From NCBI GenBank assembly GCA_950022655.1, contig OX465584.1, forward strand, positions 2,427,694 through 2,491,693: a stretch of 64,000 nt of DNA, written 5' to 3'. A model generated the notes under the pieces. It saw only the letters and a program-made list of their open reading frames with translations. It searched no databases and was not told the DNA's origin. Source of the DNA: Alentia gelatinosa (lineage: Eukaryota > Annelida > Polychaeta > Phyllodocida > Polynoidae). Made by a program: the position numbers and the translations under genes. Numbering within the stretch: position 1 is the stretch's first letter; each line of letters opens with the position of its first letter. Shown one piece after another: positions 13,348-26,663 of the stretch.

Positions 13348-16300
13348 CTGGCGAATAGAGGTCAGCCAAGGTCATTACAGTCAGCAACAGGGGTGACAGT
13401 GGAACGTCTACAAAGTGAGGCAAAGAGCACGCTGAATGAGCCTGTAGTATAGGGCACGTAGCTATTGTGCTATGGAGACCATTTTAGCCTTGTCTCAGTA
13501 TCATCTATATATAATAACAACTGATAACAGTGGTTGTCCCCAGACTAAAGTGGCGCTATCTTACAATTTCCTGGCGGATGATGGCATAACAATCACTCTG
13601 TGATTTATTTTTCAAGTGGAATTTGCTGCCTCAGACACAGCGGGATGTGAATACTTACTGGGAGAGTGTGAACACTTACTGGGACAGTGTGAACACTTAC
13701 TCGGAGAGTGTGAATACTTACTGGGACAGTGTGAATACTTACTGGGAGAGTGTGAACACTTACTGGGACAGTGTGAACACTTACTGGGACGTTGTGAACA
13801 CTGACTGGGAGAGTGTGAACACTTACTGGGACAGTGTGAATACTTGCTCGGAGAGTGTGAACACTTACTCGGAGAGTGTGAACACTTACTGGGACAGTGT
13901 GAATACTTACTGGGACAGTGTGAACACTTACTGGGACAGTGTGAATACTTACTGGGAGAGTGTGAACACTTTCTGGGACAGTGTGAACACTTACTGGGAG
14001 AGTGTGAATACTTACTGGGACGGTGTGAACACTTACTGGGACGGTGTGAATACTTACTGGGACGGTGTGAATACTTACTGGGACGTTGTGAATACTTACT
14101 GGGAGAGTGTGAATACTTGCTCGGAGAGTGTGAATACTTACTGGGACAGTGTGAATACTTACTGGGAGAGTGTGAACACTTACTGGGACAGTGTGAACAC
14201 TTACTGGGACGTTGTGAACACTGACTGGGAGAGTGTGAACACTTACTGGGACAGTGTGAATACTTGCTCGGAGAGTGTGAACACTTACTCGGAGAGTGTG
14301 AACACTTACTGGGACAGTGTGAATACTTACTGGGACAGTGTGAACACTTACTGGGACAGTGTGAATACTTACTGGGAGAGTGTGAACACTTACAAGGACA
14401 GTGTGAACACTTACTCGGAGAGTGTGAACACTTACTGGGACAGTGTGAACACTTACTGGGACGTTGTGAATACTTACTGGGAGAGTGTGAATACTTACTG
14501 GGACAGTGTGAATACTTGCTCGGAGAGTGTGAACACTTACTGGGACAGTGTGAACACTTACTGGGACAGTGTGAACACTTACTGGGACAGTGTGAACACT
14601 TACTGGGACGGTGTGAATACTTACTCGGAGAGTGTGAATACTTACTCGGACAGTGTGAACACTTACTGGGACAGTGTGAACACTTACTGGGACAGTGTGA
14701 ACACTTACTGGGACAGTGTGAACACTTACTGGGAGAGTGTGAACACTGACTGGGAGAGTGTGAACACTTACTGGGACAGTGTGAACACTTACTGGGACAG
14801 TGTGAATACTTACTGGGACAGTGTGAACACTTACTGGGACGGTGTGAACACTTACTGGGAGAGTGTGAACACTTACTGGGACGGTGTGAACACTTACTGG
14901 GACAGTGTGAATACTAACTGGGACAGTGTGAACACTTACTGGGACAGTGTGAATACTTACTGGGACAGTGTGAACACTTACTGGGACAGTGTGAACACTT
15001 ACTGGGACAGTGTGAACACTTACTGGGAGAGTGTGAATACTTACTGGGACGGTGTGAACACTTACTGGGACGGTGTGAATACTTACTGGGACGGTGTGAA
15101 TACTTACTGGGACGTTGTGAATACTTACTGGGAGAGTGTGAATACTTGCTCGGAGAGTGTGAACACTTACTCGGAGAGTGTGAATACTTACTGGGACAGT
15201 GTGAATACTTACTGGGAGAGTGTGAACACTTACTGGGACAGTGTGAACACTTACTGGGACGTTGTGAACACTGACTGGGAGAGTGTGAACACTTACTGGG
15301 ACAGTGTGAATACTTGCTCGGAGAGTGTGAACACTTACTCGGAGAGTGTGAACACTTACTGGGACAGTGTGAATACTTACTGGGACAGTGTGAACACTTA
15401 CTGGGACAGTGTGAATACTTACTGGGAGAGTGTGAACACTTACTGGGACAGTGTGAACACTTACTGGGAGAGTGTGAATACTTACTGGGACGGTGTGAAC
15501 ACTTACTGGGACGGTGTGAATACTTACTGGGACGGTGTGAATACTTACTGGGACGTTGTGAATACTTACTGGGAGAGTGTGAATACTTGCTCGGAGAGTG
15601 TGAACACTTACTCGGAGAGTGTGAATACTTACTGGGACAGTGTGAATACTTACTGGGAGAGTGTGAACACTTACTGGGACAGTGTGAACACTTACTGGGA
15701 CGTTGTGAACACTGACTGGGAGAGTGTGAACACTTACTGGGACAGTGTGAATACTTGCTCGGAGAGTGTGAACACTTACTCGGAGAGTGTGAACACTTAC
15801 TGGGACAGTGTGAATACTTACTGGGACAGTGTGAACACTTACTGGGACAGTGTGAACACTTACTGGGACGGTGTGAATACTTACTCGGAGAGTGTGAATA
15901 CTTACTCGGACAGTGTGAACACTTACTGGGACAGTGTGAATACTTGCTCGGAGAGTGTGAATACTTACTCGGAGAGTGTGAATACTTACTCGGAGAGTGT
16001 GAATACTTACTCGGAGAGTGTGAATACTTACTCGGAGAGTGTGAATACTTACTCGGAGAGTGTGAATACTTACTGGGACAGTGTGAATACTTACTGGGAG
16101 AGTGTGAATACTTACTCGGAGAGTGTGAATACTTACTGGGACAGTGTGAATACTTGCTCGGAGAGTGTGAATACTTACTCGGAGAGTGTGGGCTCGAGGC
16201 CCGGGTCGGCGGGCTGCGGCCACGCCTGGGCCGTGCCCGGCGTCATGGCCTGTGCGGGATCCACCTGCTGTTCTTGTTGTAGAGACAGCGCCACCAGATA

Positions 16301-16445
16301 ACTGTCAACAAACAACACCATTATGTCAGAGACCAGTCACAACCTGACAAAGGCATATCACGCACAGCTCTGGACACAAAGAAGACGCGCGGGTCTCCTG
16401 CCTCAGCTCAACTCTGTCGTCTTCTCACTATGTCTCGTTCGTTTA

Positions 16446-16488
<43 letters not shown>

Positions 16489-16491
16489 GCC

Positions 16492-16543
<52 letters not shown>

Positions 16544-18711
16544 CCCCATTCCTTGTCCTTTTATATGTCTCTGCCTATTTCTCTCTATCTCTCTTTCCAT
16601 TTCTCTGTCCTTTTATCTGTCCCTGCCTCTCTCCCATTCCTTGAACTTTTATTTCTATCTTCATTTCTCTGTCGTTCTTTCTCTCTCTGTCCTCTCTCTT
16701 TCCAATTCTCTGTCCTTTTATCTGTCTCTGTCTCCCACATTCTCTGTCTTTCCCGTTCTGTCCTTTTATCAATCCCTTCCATTCCTCCATTCAACATAAC
16801 CTTGCTACATATGAAAGGTTCTAAAGTAAACTGAAAAGTAAGTCTGTATAAAACCCTGATACAGTGTGGATAGGTCTGGGTCCTCTTTGTCCGAATGCAG
16901 CACCAACAAACAAAGTCGCTGAGACTACGTCCGTGAACGATGCTCAACGCACGAGGCCGTAGTCTACGAGGGAACTCAGGCACACTCTGCTCGCGCCGCG
17001 TATTTTAAAGAGAACCACTTGGTACTTGGATATTGACTCTACCCAGCTATATATAATTTAGTTGGCAGTATATTCATACGCGCCCTAACCACACACTCAA
17101 ATGGCAGTGCCATTTTGAAATTATCATTGCTCATAACATAATCCGATTTTGTTTCTTATATATACGTGAAGTTTTTAAAAGAAAGTAATTGCCAAAGGCA
17201 GGTGAATGTAAAACTAACCTTTCTAAACATTTGAAATCAAAACAATACTGACAATCGCATTCTAAAAAGATGAAAACCTGATAAATTAGTTCTGTCGTAT
17301 CTCTGCAAAAGTCAACAATACCTCGTTGGTTGGAACTACTTTTCTTAGCAGTGTCAATACTTGGCTTGGTGATGCTGTTAGTAGGCTGTTGCTTTGTACA
17401 CTATAACCCTGTAGACCACACACGGGACGATGATTAATTTCCGTCTGACCAGTGGAACACCCCCTCACGCACACCACGTCACACCTCTACTCACTCCTGG
17501 TCGTCTGACTAGTGGAACACCCCCTCACGTACACCACGTCACACCTCTACTCACTCCTGGTCGTCAGGTCAATAGAACACCCCCTCACGTACACCACGTC
17601 ACACCTCTACTCACTCCTGGTCGTCTGACCAGTGGAACACCCCCTCACGTACACCACGTCACACCTCTACTCACTCCTGGTCGTCAGGTCAATAGAACAC
17701 CCCCTCACGTACACCACGTCACACCTCTACTCACTCCTGGTCGTCTGACTAGTGGAACACCCCCTCACGTACACCACGTCACACCTCTACTCACTCCTGG
17801 TCGTCTGACTAGTGGAACACCCCCTCACGCACACCACGTCACACCTCTACTCACTCCTGGTCGTCAGGTCAATAGAACACCCCCTCACGTACACCACGTC
17901 ACACCTCTACTCACTCCTGGTCATCAGGTCAATAGAACACCCCCTCACGTACACCACGTCACACCTCTACTCACTCCTGGTCGTCAGGTCAATAGAACAC
18001 CCCCTCACGTACACCACGTCACACCTCTACTCACTCCTGGTCGTCTGACTAGTGGAACACCCCCTCACGTACACCACGTCACACCTCTACTCACTCCTGG
18101 TCGTCTGGTCAATAGAACACCCCCTCACGTACACCACGTCACACCTCTACTCACTCCTGGTCATCAGGTCAATAGAACACCCCCTCACGTACACCACGTC
18201 ACACCTCTACTCACTCCTGGTCGTCAGGTCAATAGAACACCCCCTCACGTACACCACGTCACACCTCTACTCACTCCTGGCCGTCAGGTCAATAGAACAC
18301 CCCCTCACGTACACCACGTCACACCTCTACTCACTCCTGGCCGTCAGGTCAATAGAACACCCCCTCACGCACACCACGTCACACCTCTACTCACTCCTGG
18401 TCGTCAGGTCAATAGAACACCCCCTCACGTACACCACGTCACACCTCTACTCACTCCTGGTCGTCTGACTAGTGGAACACCCCCTCACGTACACCACGTC
18501 ACACCTCTACTCACTCCTGGTCGATCTGCTGGTCGGTGCCCAGCGCGATCTCCGGGGCGGCGATCGGCGCCGTCGACACTTCCGGTTTGCGGAAGGTGCG
18601 GAAGTCGGTGTCGACAAAATGGCCGTCGCCCTCGACGTTGGAGAGCGTCTCCCAGACGACATTTGTCTCGGTGAGGAATCCCTGGTCCGTGACGAGGAGG
18701 AAGAGCTCCTT
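13188..18711 (-). CDS. MINDY1: MINDY-1/2 (FAM63) lysine-48 deubiquitinase, C-terminal exons (partial gene)
   Basis: MINDY proteins are cysteine-type deubiquitinases that trim K48-linked ubiquitin chains; tandem MIU helices bind the chain. Three exons join in frame: 18711-18515, 16301-16179 and 13347-13188, with phase-2 introns. The product runs KELFLLVTDQGFL...VVWETL, the last part of the catalytic fold. A Pro/Thr-rich linker leads to DYLVALSLQQEQQ (MIU1), then LSDHELALRLQEEED (MIU2), then a basic tail ending KEKKSD at a GTGAGT donor. In vertebrate homologues a short Cys-containing C-terminus follows. The exons for the catalytic Cys and the NHF histidine, expected upstream at higher coordinates, are not seen before gene A begins on the other strand. 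The gene may have a very large intron, be misassembled, or be a partial copy. Both introns are dominated by donor-containing minisatellites. MINDY-1 versus MINDY-2 cannot be decided. Confidence 0.88.
13640..16189 (-). repeat. 21-bp minisatellite made of tandem 5' splice sites, about 121 copies (MINDY intron)
   Basis: On the minus strand each 21-bp unit reads CACTGTCCCAGTAAGTATT or close variants with CTCTCCGA|GTAAGT. The exon B end is ACACTCTCCGA|GTAAGTATTC, so the true donor is the first unit of the array. The remaining units are near-identical consensus donors filling almost the whole intron. Because the unit is a multiple of three and lacks stops in some frames, both strands are open for about 870-890 codons. 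These frames are repeat artefacts. Variants (WDS, WES, SES, WDG, WDV on the plus strand) form a visible higher-order pattern of several hundred bases. Confidence 0.95.
16179..16301 (-). CDS. MINDY1: MINDY exon B (MIU1)
   Basis: The acceptor is TGTTGACAG before TTATCTGG. The donor is CTCTCCGA|GTAAGT, embedded in the first unit of the 21-bp array. The 123-bp exon continues the Asp split from exon A and encodes DYLVALSLQQEQQ, matching the first ubiquitin-binding MIU of MINDY proteins, then a Pro/Ala-rich linker to EPTLS. Confidence 0.88.
16446..16541. repeat. (CTGT)n microsatellite
   Basis: About 24 tandem CTGT units with one interruption lie in a MINDY intron. About 250 bases of degenerate pyrimidine-rich CTCT/TTTC sequence follow to about 16800, probably an older decayed part of the same tract. 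Confidence 0.95.
16801..17448. other. Intronic sequence of MINDY, nothing recognised
   Basis: This AT-rich stretch includes a weak inverted repeat around 16916-16970 (GACTACGTCC with GGCCGTAGTC). No exon is evident on either strand. Confidence 0.5.
17449..18524 (-). repeat. 60-bp minisatellite carrying the MINDY exon A donor, 18 copies
   Basis: On the minus strand each unit contains GACCAGGA|GTGAGTAGAGG, which is the real end of exon A plus its 5' splice site. About 18 copies run into the intron. Two subtypes differ in the segment upstream of the donor (TCCACTAGTCAGAC versus TCTATTGACCTGAC on the minus strand) and alternate irregularly. The long plus-strand open frame over it is a consequence of the 60-bp period. 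Confidence 0.95.
18515..18711 (-). CDS. MINDY1: MINDY exon A (end of catalytic fold)
   Basis: The acceptor is TTGTGTTACAG before AAGGAGCTC, and the donor is GACCAGGA|GTGAGT. The 197-bp exon starts in phase 0 and encodes KELFLLVTDQGFL, then VVWETLSNVEGDGHFVDTDF. This is a hallmark block of the MINDY family that lies just after the catalytic histidine in homologues. It ends IDQ plus two bases of the shared Asp codon. Confidence 0.9.
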
Positions 18712-20009
18712 CTGTAACACAAACACAGCGTCAGGGGGCGCTTAATAACCAACCACCGATACCTGCAGCGGGCGAGACCACCAGCGACCACGGCACGATC
18801 CATCGTAAATAACGGGGAGGTGTGTTAACAGAAAGAGCGATAAAAGGCCATCTTATCGTGGTCTTTGATGCGTTGTCGTGCTCAGTCTTTATGGAAGACA
18901 GTCTTACAAGACGATCATGTCGAGATCATCAAATACAAATACTCATACAATCAATGGACGTAATCAGTTAGTGCCCGGCAATAAATTCAGCAATTCTAAA
19001 ATAGCAGTATGGGATTGTCCTGTACATTAATTTGTCATCCAATATAGTCTTAAGGCTTTAACATTAACATTACTTTTAAATAACGCAACAACAAGGATAT
19101 CTTTGCCAGTATCGCCATGTAAATGGTAACCATTGATTCAGCATCGTTCTTAGTTTTAGAAACACCTGCCAGCAAGGTGATCGTGAGATCTGCGGATAAC
19201 ACTCATTGAAATCACAGGTGGCGCCACCAGATAAGTCTCGTTTGGGAATGTATCATTGTCCTCTGATTATGAAATGGAGACATTATTGTACCTGAATGGA
19301 ATCTGTTCAGAGACATTTCCGACCAAAATATCGAGGAACAGATCCATTAAGGTACACTAACCATGTCTCCATATATCATTATATACATGTACCTAGAAAT
19401 CATTAAAAGCGCAATTTTACAGTGATCACGTGGTACGGAGGGACGTATGAATATTATTTCGTCACTCAGTGGCGAATGAAAGCCGCATTCTTGTTCTGTA
19501 AAAGTGAGACATTCGCCCATAGGTATATAATGATAAACGACACCTGGCCTCAGACCATGTTAAGATCATGTAATGTTATACTCTTCTCTGCCTTTTGTAC
19601 CTACGGCGTGGGGGCATATCTTATCATAAAAAGACACTGTGTTTAAGCTGAAAGGTCATGAAATGTAATGTTCTGGGCGCTCCGTGATGTACCTGTTACC
19701 TAAGAGCGTAGATGTAAGGTGGGACCTGTCACGAGTTCGTACTGTGGTCGTTCGCGGTGCCCCTTTTAACCCGCCTTTCACGGTCCACATGGCAATGCTC
19801 CGGTCCCTTCTATTTACATTCCCCCCCGCTTTTAGAAGTGCTCTCTAAGACTCTGACGGCATCTCGGGATGACCGTGTCGTCTCCTTCACAGCTGTCGGG
19901 GCCCGTTCCAGAATCAGACTCTCCTCACAACACTCTATTTGTGTCGAGAAAGCGGCACAAAAGATGACCTTGAAGGCTTTACGCTGAAATATCCTTGTCA
20001 TGCGTTGCT
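18712..20009. other. Non-coding sequence, probably MINDY intron or upstream DNA
   Basis: Minus-strand exons encoding the MINDY catalytic core were sought here (a Cys-containing NGPCP-type motif and a HFSTM-type motif) and not seen. A GC-richer patch at 19740-19990 has a 76-codon frame with no recognised content. Confidence 0.45.
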
Positions 20010-20060
20010 GGGCGGGTGGGTGGGCGGGTGGGCGGGCGGGTGGGCGGGTGGGCGGGCGGA
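20010..20060 (+). repeat. G-rich GGGCGGGT repeat with quadruplex potential
   Basis: Ten or more runs of three Gs are separated by single C or T bases, which satisfies the classical four-tract quadruplex pattern on the plus strand. Confidence 0.85.
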
Positions 20061-22020
20061 GTCAGGAGACCCCGGTCCCTAACACAGCCTTGTACTTATT
20101 TATGACATGAAGCTTGTACCTAAAATCTGTATCCTAATGATTGTCGAAAATAATGATCCCACTTATTTCCAAATACACAATTCCCACTACATTTTTTTCT
20201 GATTTGTATTTCCATTGCATTTCCATTTCCCCATTGTAAAATCACATTTATCCATCCTTCCCCGCGTGTATTTATACATAACGACCTGACCATGCTGTAC
20301 ATGCTACAAAACGAGATGAGAAATGGATGTTTTTACGGAACAATATCCGATCCCATCTAGTTTTGTAGCATGAACGAGCATGGTTGGTCGTCATATATTC
20401 ATTGTATATCCGAATTTGATCTTACAATATATGCCTAAAAGCATGTCAAAGTGAAGGTCTGCACACTGCCGACGCTTCAGCGTATTCAGTAGGACAGTTT
20501 GTTGTGACGTCAGTCCTACAGCTACTAAACTACGGTCAGCTCTTCGGCCCTCCGGCACACCCTGCACACGGTTCGACGTTGTGATATTTTGGTCCATTCA
20601 CGTATTTGATAGAGTTTAGATATTTCTGGGTTCATTATAAACGTTAAACCTATTTACCTTGTTGGCACGGCCCACGTTTCTGTCCATAAAAACATTCAAC
20701 TTGCTCTACGGGCGGGTTGAATATATTTTTTGAAAGAACCTTGGGCAGTGCAATGTGAATACGTGTCTCTAAAACGAACACAGTTTCCTAAACCTCGACC
20801 ATAATGTTAAACTCTGAACACGGCGCACCTCAGTGCAGCGAACCAGCACTGAGGAACGCTCTGCTATCATGACGTGTCTTCTGTGGACGCTCCATGACGT
20901 GTGACGTCATCACCGAGCCTCGTTTCCGGCAGAACGAGGCCACCCACTGTGACAAGAGTCTGTTCTCACCAGCACGGCTCAACGCTGGCCAATCACGTGC
21001 TGTTTTACAGCAAGGCATCGTGAACATTATGTTCGCAGAGGATGTTTTTGGTGGATTTTTTTCAAGTTTATTGATTCTCTCCTTATTATCACTACAGAGA
21101 GTTGCATACAAATTCTCCCGATGGGTCACAGATCTGAGGGATGAAACATTCATGGCTAGCGGATGGCCGGGGAACGAGCGTGTGTCTGACCGCGCGGCGT
21201 CTAAAACCATGCCAGGATCACGTTAGCCTGGAAGCCTGGCCTAGTTAGACTATAGGCCAGGTAACGGGTTCCATTTTTATGGTGCATTATTGGTAACGCT
21301 GTTGCATTGTGGGATTGCGCCACCTTAGCCTGTAGTGCGGCCACCACACACCAGACGGCGTGTGTACACGGCACTGACAAATGTAAACAATGGTAGGAGC
21401 AACGCTGCATTTCGAGTTCTTAAACTATAGAAAATGCGTTTAATTTGATATTATACGGTAAAATAATCTGAATATGTCATTGCTGGAATTAAATGTCTAG
21501 TTTGAATGGATAGAAAAAACGAAAAACGTTAAAAACTAGTCTGTACTCGCTCGAGTGAAATTGGCATCTGTAAACCAAGTCGACCTACAGTCGAGCGGGA
21601 GACGTACACTGCATCACTCAAGTGCTGCAGTGTGAGTGTGAGTTGAAGGTCGTGCTAGCGTGACGTCAGAACCCGTTACCTGCCCCTTATTCATATGGGC
21701 AGGGAACCAGTCTAGGATCACGTGGGGTTGAATGAGAGTGAGGCGGAGGAGTGGGTCTCTAACCCGACACTGGAGTCCCCTCCCCCCTCCCCGCTGCTGC
21801 CCTTCACACCCCCACCCTGGATACAGCGGGGAGTTAGATACTTAAAAAGGTAACGGTCACCTCGCTATAGTCTATCCACGACCAGCAGGCGGAGAAAGGC
21901 GTTCACACAGCCCTGAACACTGAGTCACTGCCGCCTCAGCATCCAGGCGTCATCATCAACGAGCAGGACAGGGCTCGATAGAAGGGTATGCGAGGTTCTT
22001 ACCATCCAACCAGCACAGAG
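20061..22020. other. Non-coding DNA
   Basis: No supported exon on either strand. Moderately GC-rich parts at 20820-21240 and 21640-21990 have short overlapping open frames without recognisable content. Confidence 0.5.
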
Positions 22021-22295
22021 TTGGTTGGTTAGTTAGTTTGATTTAACGTCCAGTTGAACATTGCAGGTTCCCAGCAGACTTACTAAAGGTTCTTTTACAC
22101 CACGAGGGTGGTGATCGAATCTATGTGATGAATTTAGCTTGAAATCTCACCCCTACACATTTACCGAGGTGAGAGTGTTTTTTTTACTTCCCACACCACA
22201 TAGACATGGTATGAGAAGGATTGGCCTTTGATATAGCAGTAAATCTACTTCTGGGGATGAAGGAGAAAAGTGGCTGCAGCGGAACCTAGTACAGA
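22021..22295 (-). mobile_element. SINE-like dispersed repeat, copy 1
   Basis: It shares with the other copies the string of motifs CACCCCTACA, TTTACCGAGG, GGTATGAGAAGGA, TTGGCCTTTGATATAG, CAGTAAATCTAC and AAAGTGGCTGCAG. The tRNA-like end is decayed here. Orientation is taken from the better copy at 50371-50600. Confidence 0.6.
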
Positions 22296-23172
22296 GTCTC
22301 TTTACAAAAGCTATAAGGAGTGTGTAGTTCACTGGGCGTAATCTCCGCGCTACACAGAGCTAAGATTACGGAAAAAGGTCACTTTCTCCTCGTAGTTGAC
22401 GCAACGCAATATCCTCGTATTCGCTCGGATACTACAGTGCGTGAACCACACTGAGAATACGACCACGCAGATCATAATCATGGTAATATTGTGTGTATCT
22501 AACATTCAATCCTGGTATCTATTTAAACCCTTCAATGCAGTATGGCGCCTCCGAGCAGCATCATTAATCACATACAAAATTCGATAGATGAGAAATAAAT
22601 GTTTGAATTCAATAAAACTACACAAAATAGAATGTACAAATGGATCTTTGGTGCAGAAACGCCGTGTCTGGGTGAACAGGGTGATATTTGGTATATTTGT
22701 GTAGGTTCTGCTGTCTCTGGCTGCAGTGGGTGGTTAGACTGACGCTGTAATGAGTGTAGATGCTGCTGAGAGACGTGCGACTTGACGGCGAGGACAAGGC
22801 GCCGCTAATACACAGTGAATACCGCCTGAGAACTGACCGCCTTATCAAACATCTACACCAGAAAGACGTCCCTCTCAGAGGGGGCTCAAAGTCGTCTGCG
22901 TTAACCCGTCAAGGACGCGTGATGCTTCCAGGCGTCTCCGCAGTTAGGACGCGCATCTCAGGGCATCATTCATTACTCCTAATGGAAAACAGGAGATATA
23001 TAACCAGGTGGTTGCCCATAGTACCGTCTATATGTACAGGTGAACCCCGCGTAAGCAGACACCCTCAGCTCCGGCCAAAGTGTCGGCTTACGCAGGGTGT
23101 CCATTAGGCGATATAACCATGTGGTTGCCCATAGTAAGGTATACATGTATATGATATATAACAGTGGTGGCA
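22296..23172. other. Non-coding DNA with a small hairpin element
   Basis: A stretch around 22395-22445 (CGCAATATCCTCGTATTCGC then TCGGATA) matches the loop of the hairpin at 54970-55095. It is probably a diverged member of the same small element family. Nothing else is recognised. Confidence 0.4.
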
Positions 23173-24242
23173 GAGCTGACAACACCGTGCCGTCCACTAG
23201 AGGTGTCCAGTACACCAGCACCGTCTGTACAGGGTTAACTGGTGAGCTGACAACACCGTGCCGTCCACTAGAGGTGTCCAGTACACCAGCACCGTCTGTA
23301 CAGGGTTAACTGGTGAGCTGACAACACCGTGCCGTCCACTAGAGGTGTCCAGTACACCAGCACCGTCTGTACAGGGTTAACTGGTGAGCTGACAACACCG
23401 TGCCGTCCACTAGAGGTGTCCAGTACACCAGCACCGTCTGTACAGGGTTAACTGGTGAGCTGACAACACCGTGCCGTCCACTAGAGGTGTCCAGTACACC
23501 AGCACCGTCTGTACAGGGTTAACTGGTGAGCTGACAACACCGTGCCGTCCACTAGAGGTGTCCAGTACACCAGCACCGTCTGTACAGGGTTAACTGGTGA
23601 GCTGACAACACCGTGCCGTCCACTAGAGGTGTCCAGTACACCAGCACCGTCTGTACAGGGTTAACTGGTGAGCTGAGAACACCGTGCCGTCCACTAGAGG
23701 TGTCCAGTACACCAGCACCGTCTGTACAGGGTTAACTGGTGAGCTGAGAACACCGTGCCGTCCACTAGAGGTGTCCAGTACACCAGCACCGTCTGTACAG
23801 GGTTAACTGGTGAGCTGACAACACCGTGCCGTCCACTAGAGGTGTCCAGTACACCAGCACCATCTGTACAGGGTTAACTGGTGAGCTGACAACACCGTGC
23901 CGTCCACTAGAGGTGTCCAGTACACCAGCACCGTCTGTACAGGGTTAACTGGTGAGCTGACAACACCGTGCCGTCCACTAGAGGTGTCCAGTACACCAGC
24001 ACCGTCTGTACAGGGTTAACTGGTGAGCTGACAACACCGTGCCGCCCACTAGAGGTGTCCAGTACACCAGCACCGTCTGTACAGGGTTAACTGGTGAGCT
24101 GACAACACCGTGCCGTCCACTAGAGGTGTCCAGTACACCAGCACCGTCTGTACAGGGTTAACTGGTGAGCTGACAACACCGTGCCGTCCACTAGAGGTGT
24201 CCAGTACACCAGCACCGTCTGTACAGGGTTAACTGGTGAGCT
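23173..24242. repeat. 71-bp minisatellite, 15 copies
   Basis: Units of 71 bp contain GAGCTGACAACACCGTGCCG, TCCACTAGAGGTGTCCAGTA and GTCTGTACAGGGTTAACTGG. There are only a few substitutions among copies, so the array is young. Each unit has an acceptor-like TCTGTACAG and a donor-like CTG|GTGAGC, but no exon neighbours it. Confidence 0.95.
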
Positions 24243-24509
24243 TGGACTTGTACAAAAACAGCCGGCACGACGCACGTCTCAACACGTCCTGTCTACGTCT
24301 CACGACATGAATGCTGATATCTTATCAACCACCTTCTTCAGAAGGAAAGGATGGCTTTTTCTCACTCTCACTTATTGATGAGAACTTGTACAGAACGCGA
24401 AGAACGGTTTTGTAAAAGGCTTTGATTCTGGTCCTGAATGACATCCACTATTGTCCCCTCCACTGAAACACACAGGGATGGGCTGGAGACCGTAATGGGA
24501 AGGACATGA

Positions 24510-25168
24510 CTGGACAGTGTGGGGACTGGTAGTAAAACATGCTCGGAGCTGTGGGATGTGTGTATATAGATCAGTTAAGGAGAATGGACAGTGTGGGGAC
24601 TGGTAGTAAAACATGCTCAGAGCTGTGGGATGTGTGTAAATAGATCAGTTAAGGAGACTGGACAGTGTGGGGACTGGCAGTAAAACATGCTCAGAGCTGT
24701 GGGATGTGTGTATATAGATCAGTTAAGGAGAATGGACAGTGTGGAGACTGGTAGTAAAACATGCTCAGAGCTGTGGGATGTGTGTATATAGATCAGTTAA
24801 GGAGAATGGACAGTGTGGGGACTGGTAGTAAAACATGCTCAGAGCTGTGGGATGTGTGTAGATAGATCAGTTAAGGAGAATGAACAGTGTGAGGACTGGC
24901 AGTAAAACATGCTCAGAACTGTGGGATGTGTGTATATAGATCAGTTAAGGAGACTCGACAGTGTGGGGACTGGCAGTAAAACATGCTCAGAACTGTGGGA
25001 TGTGTGTATATAGATCAGTTAAGGAGACTGGACAGTGTGGGGACTGGTAGTAAAACATGCTCAGAGCTGTGGGATGTGTGTATATAGATCAGTTAAGGAG
25101 AATGGACAGTGTGGAGACTGGTAGTAAAACATGCTCAGAGCTGTGGGATGTGTGTATATAGATCAGTA
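24510..25168. repeat. 74-bp minisatellite, about 9 copies
   Basis: Units of 74 bp share GGACAGTGTGGGGACTGG, AGTAAAACATGCTCAGAGCT and GATCAGTTAAGGAG. Substitutions are modest. Confidence 0.93.
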
Positions 25169-26204
25169 AAAAATGGTATCTAGAAGTTATACTTCACAAC
25201 AATTTATACTGCACAAGACCATATAACTCAATATACCCAGAAAAAATCATCAAGGCCCAAGGAGTATTTCTTGAAACAAATGACTTATCATACTATTTAT
25301 CAAAAACCACTGTAAGCGCCTTCAGGCATTGTCCTGCCACAGCCCAGCGATGTCCTCGGGCGTCATCCCAGTTAACAGTCAGAGGGTGCCCGCTGATGGA
25401 GGCGGTTCTCCATCTCTCCTTCAAGACTCCCTCTGAACTCCCCACATCGGAGATCGACCCGCGACCATCACTTTACTGTTAACGTCTGCCGTGACTTGGG
25501 ATATCAGTTGGGATTATGAACAAAAGTGGACATATTTTTCATGTAAAACACATCGGCGTTGCCATGGAGTAAGGCGGAGGGTGTGTGTGGAGGTGCAATG
25601 TACTGCTTTATTGGCGCGAATGAGGCTCAATTTAGAATAGCCTAGTTTCATACAAGAAAATATAATGAACTGGAAATGAAAACAAGGATTTTCGTGGGAG
25701 AGTGAAAACTGCCATCTCTGTAAACCAGGCCAATTGTTTCGGACTTGGTGAGAAATCTCGCGTCTGAGATGCACCAGTGACCGTCATTTACTGGTGACGG
25801 TTTTCGTGATTTACAGTTGGCTGAACTACACGACACGCTAAGCGGGTGTTCCACCGCCACACGCCAGCTCAGCCCACCCTGGTCCACTGTTGACTTGACT
25901 CGTGGGACCATGCCTGGTGGGATCAACCCCCCCCCCTCCCATGTGAGCGATATTAGAAGCTACCGTGGAAGCAGATTTCATAAGATTTAGGACGATCCAG
26001 AAAGATATGGAGGCCATAGGGCTCGCTATGAATAGAAACCCAGCTGTTTTTCTGTTGGACTTGATGAAAACGTCACATTTCGAATTCACCAGAGTGCGTC
26101 GTTTGACTGTTCACGGTTCTGGTGATTGACAGTTTGTGGAACTAAACGTTACATTGAGTGAGGGCGGATTATACACCCGGCCCCCTGCCCCCGGCTGACC
26201 CGGC
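25169..26204. other. Non-coding DNA with a dispersed repeat
   Basis: The part at about 25510-25830 (AACTGGAAATGAAAACAAGG, TTTCGTGGGAGAGTGAAAAC) resembles sequence at 27120-27240, 34895-35215 and 40250-40420. It is an unnamed dispersed repeat family. No exon is seen. Confidence 0.45.
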
Positions 26205-26617
26205 CGGGCGGGGTGCGGGGTGCGGGGGGCGGGGTGCGGGGGGCGGGGTGCGGGGGGCGGGGTGCGGGGTGCGGGGGGCGGGGGGCGGGGTGCGGGGGGC
26301 GGGGGGCGCAGTACGGGGGGCGGGGGGCGGGGGGCGGGGTGCGGGGGGCGGGGGGCGGGGGGCGGGTGCGGGGGGCGGGGGGCGGGGGGCGGGGGGCGGG
26401 GTGCGGGGGGCGGGGGGCGGGGTGCGGGGGGCGGGGGGCGCAGTACGGGGGGCGGGGTGCGGGGGGCGGGGGGCGGGGGGGCGCAGTGCGGGGGGCGCAG
26501 TACGGGGGGCGGGGGGCGGGGTGCGGGGGGCGGGGTGCGGGGGGCGGGGGGCGCAGTACGGGGGGCGGGGTGCGGGGGGCGGGGGGCGGGGTGCGGGGGG
26601 CGGGGGGCGGGGCGGTG
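26205..26617 (+). repeat. GC-rich 7-bp-based repeat directly upstream of gene A, quadruplex-prone
   Basis: About 410 bases consist almost entirely of GGGGGGC, GGGGTGC and GGGCGCAGTAC blocks on the plus strand. It ends 46 bases before the gene A start codon, so it lies in the promoter or 5' UTR. The long frames on both strands through it are low-complexity artefacts. Confidence 0.95.
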
Positions 26618-26663
26618 AGACGGGCGCAGGTGAGTGTGAGGCGGACAGTCACCATCTCCCGTC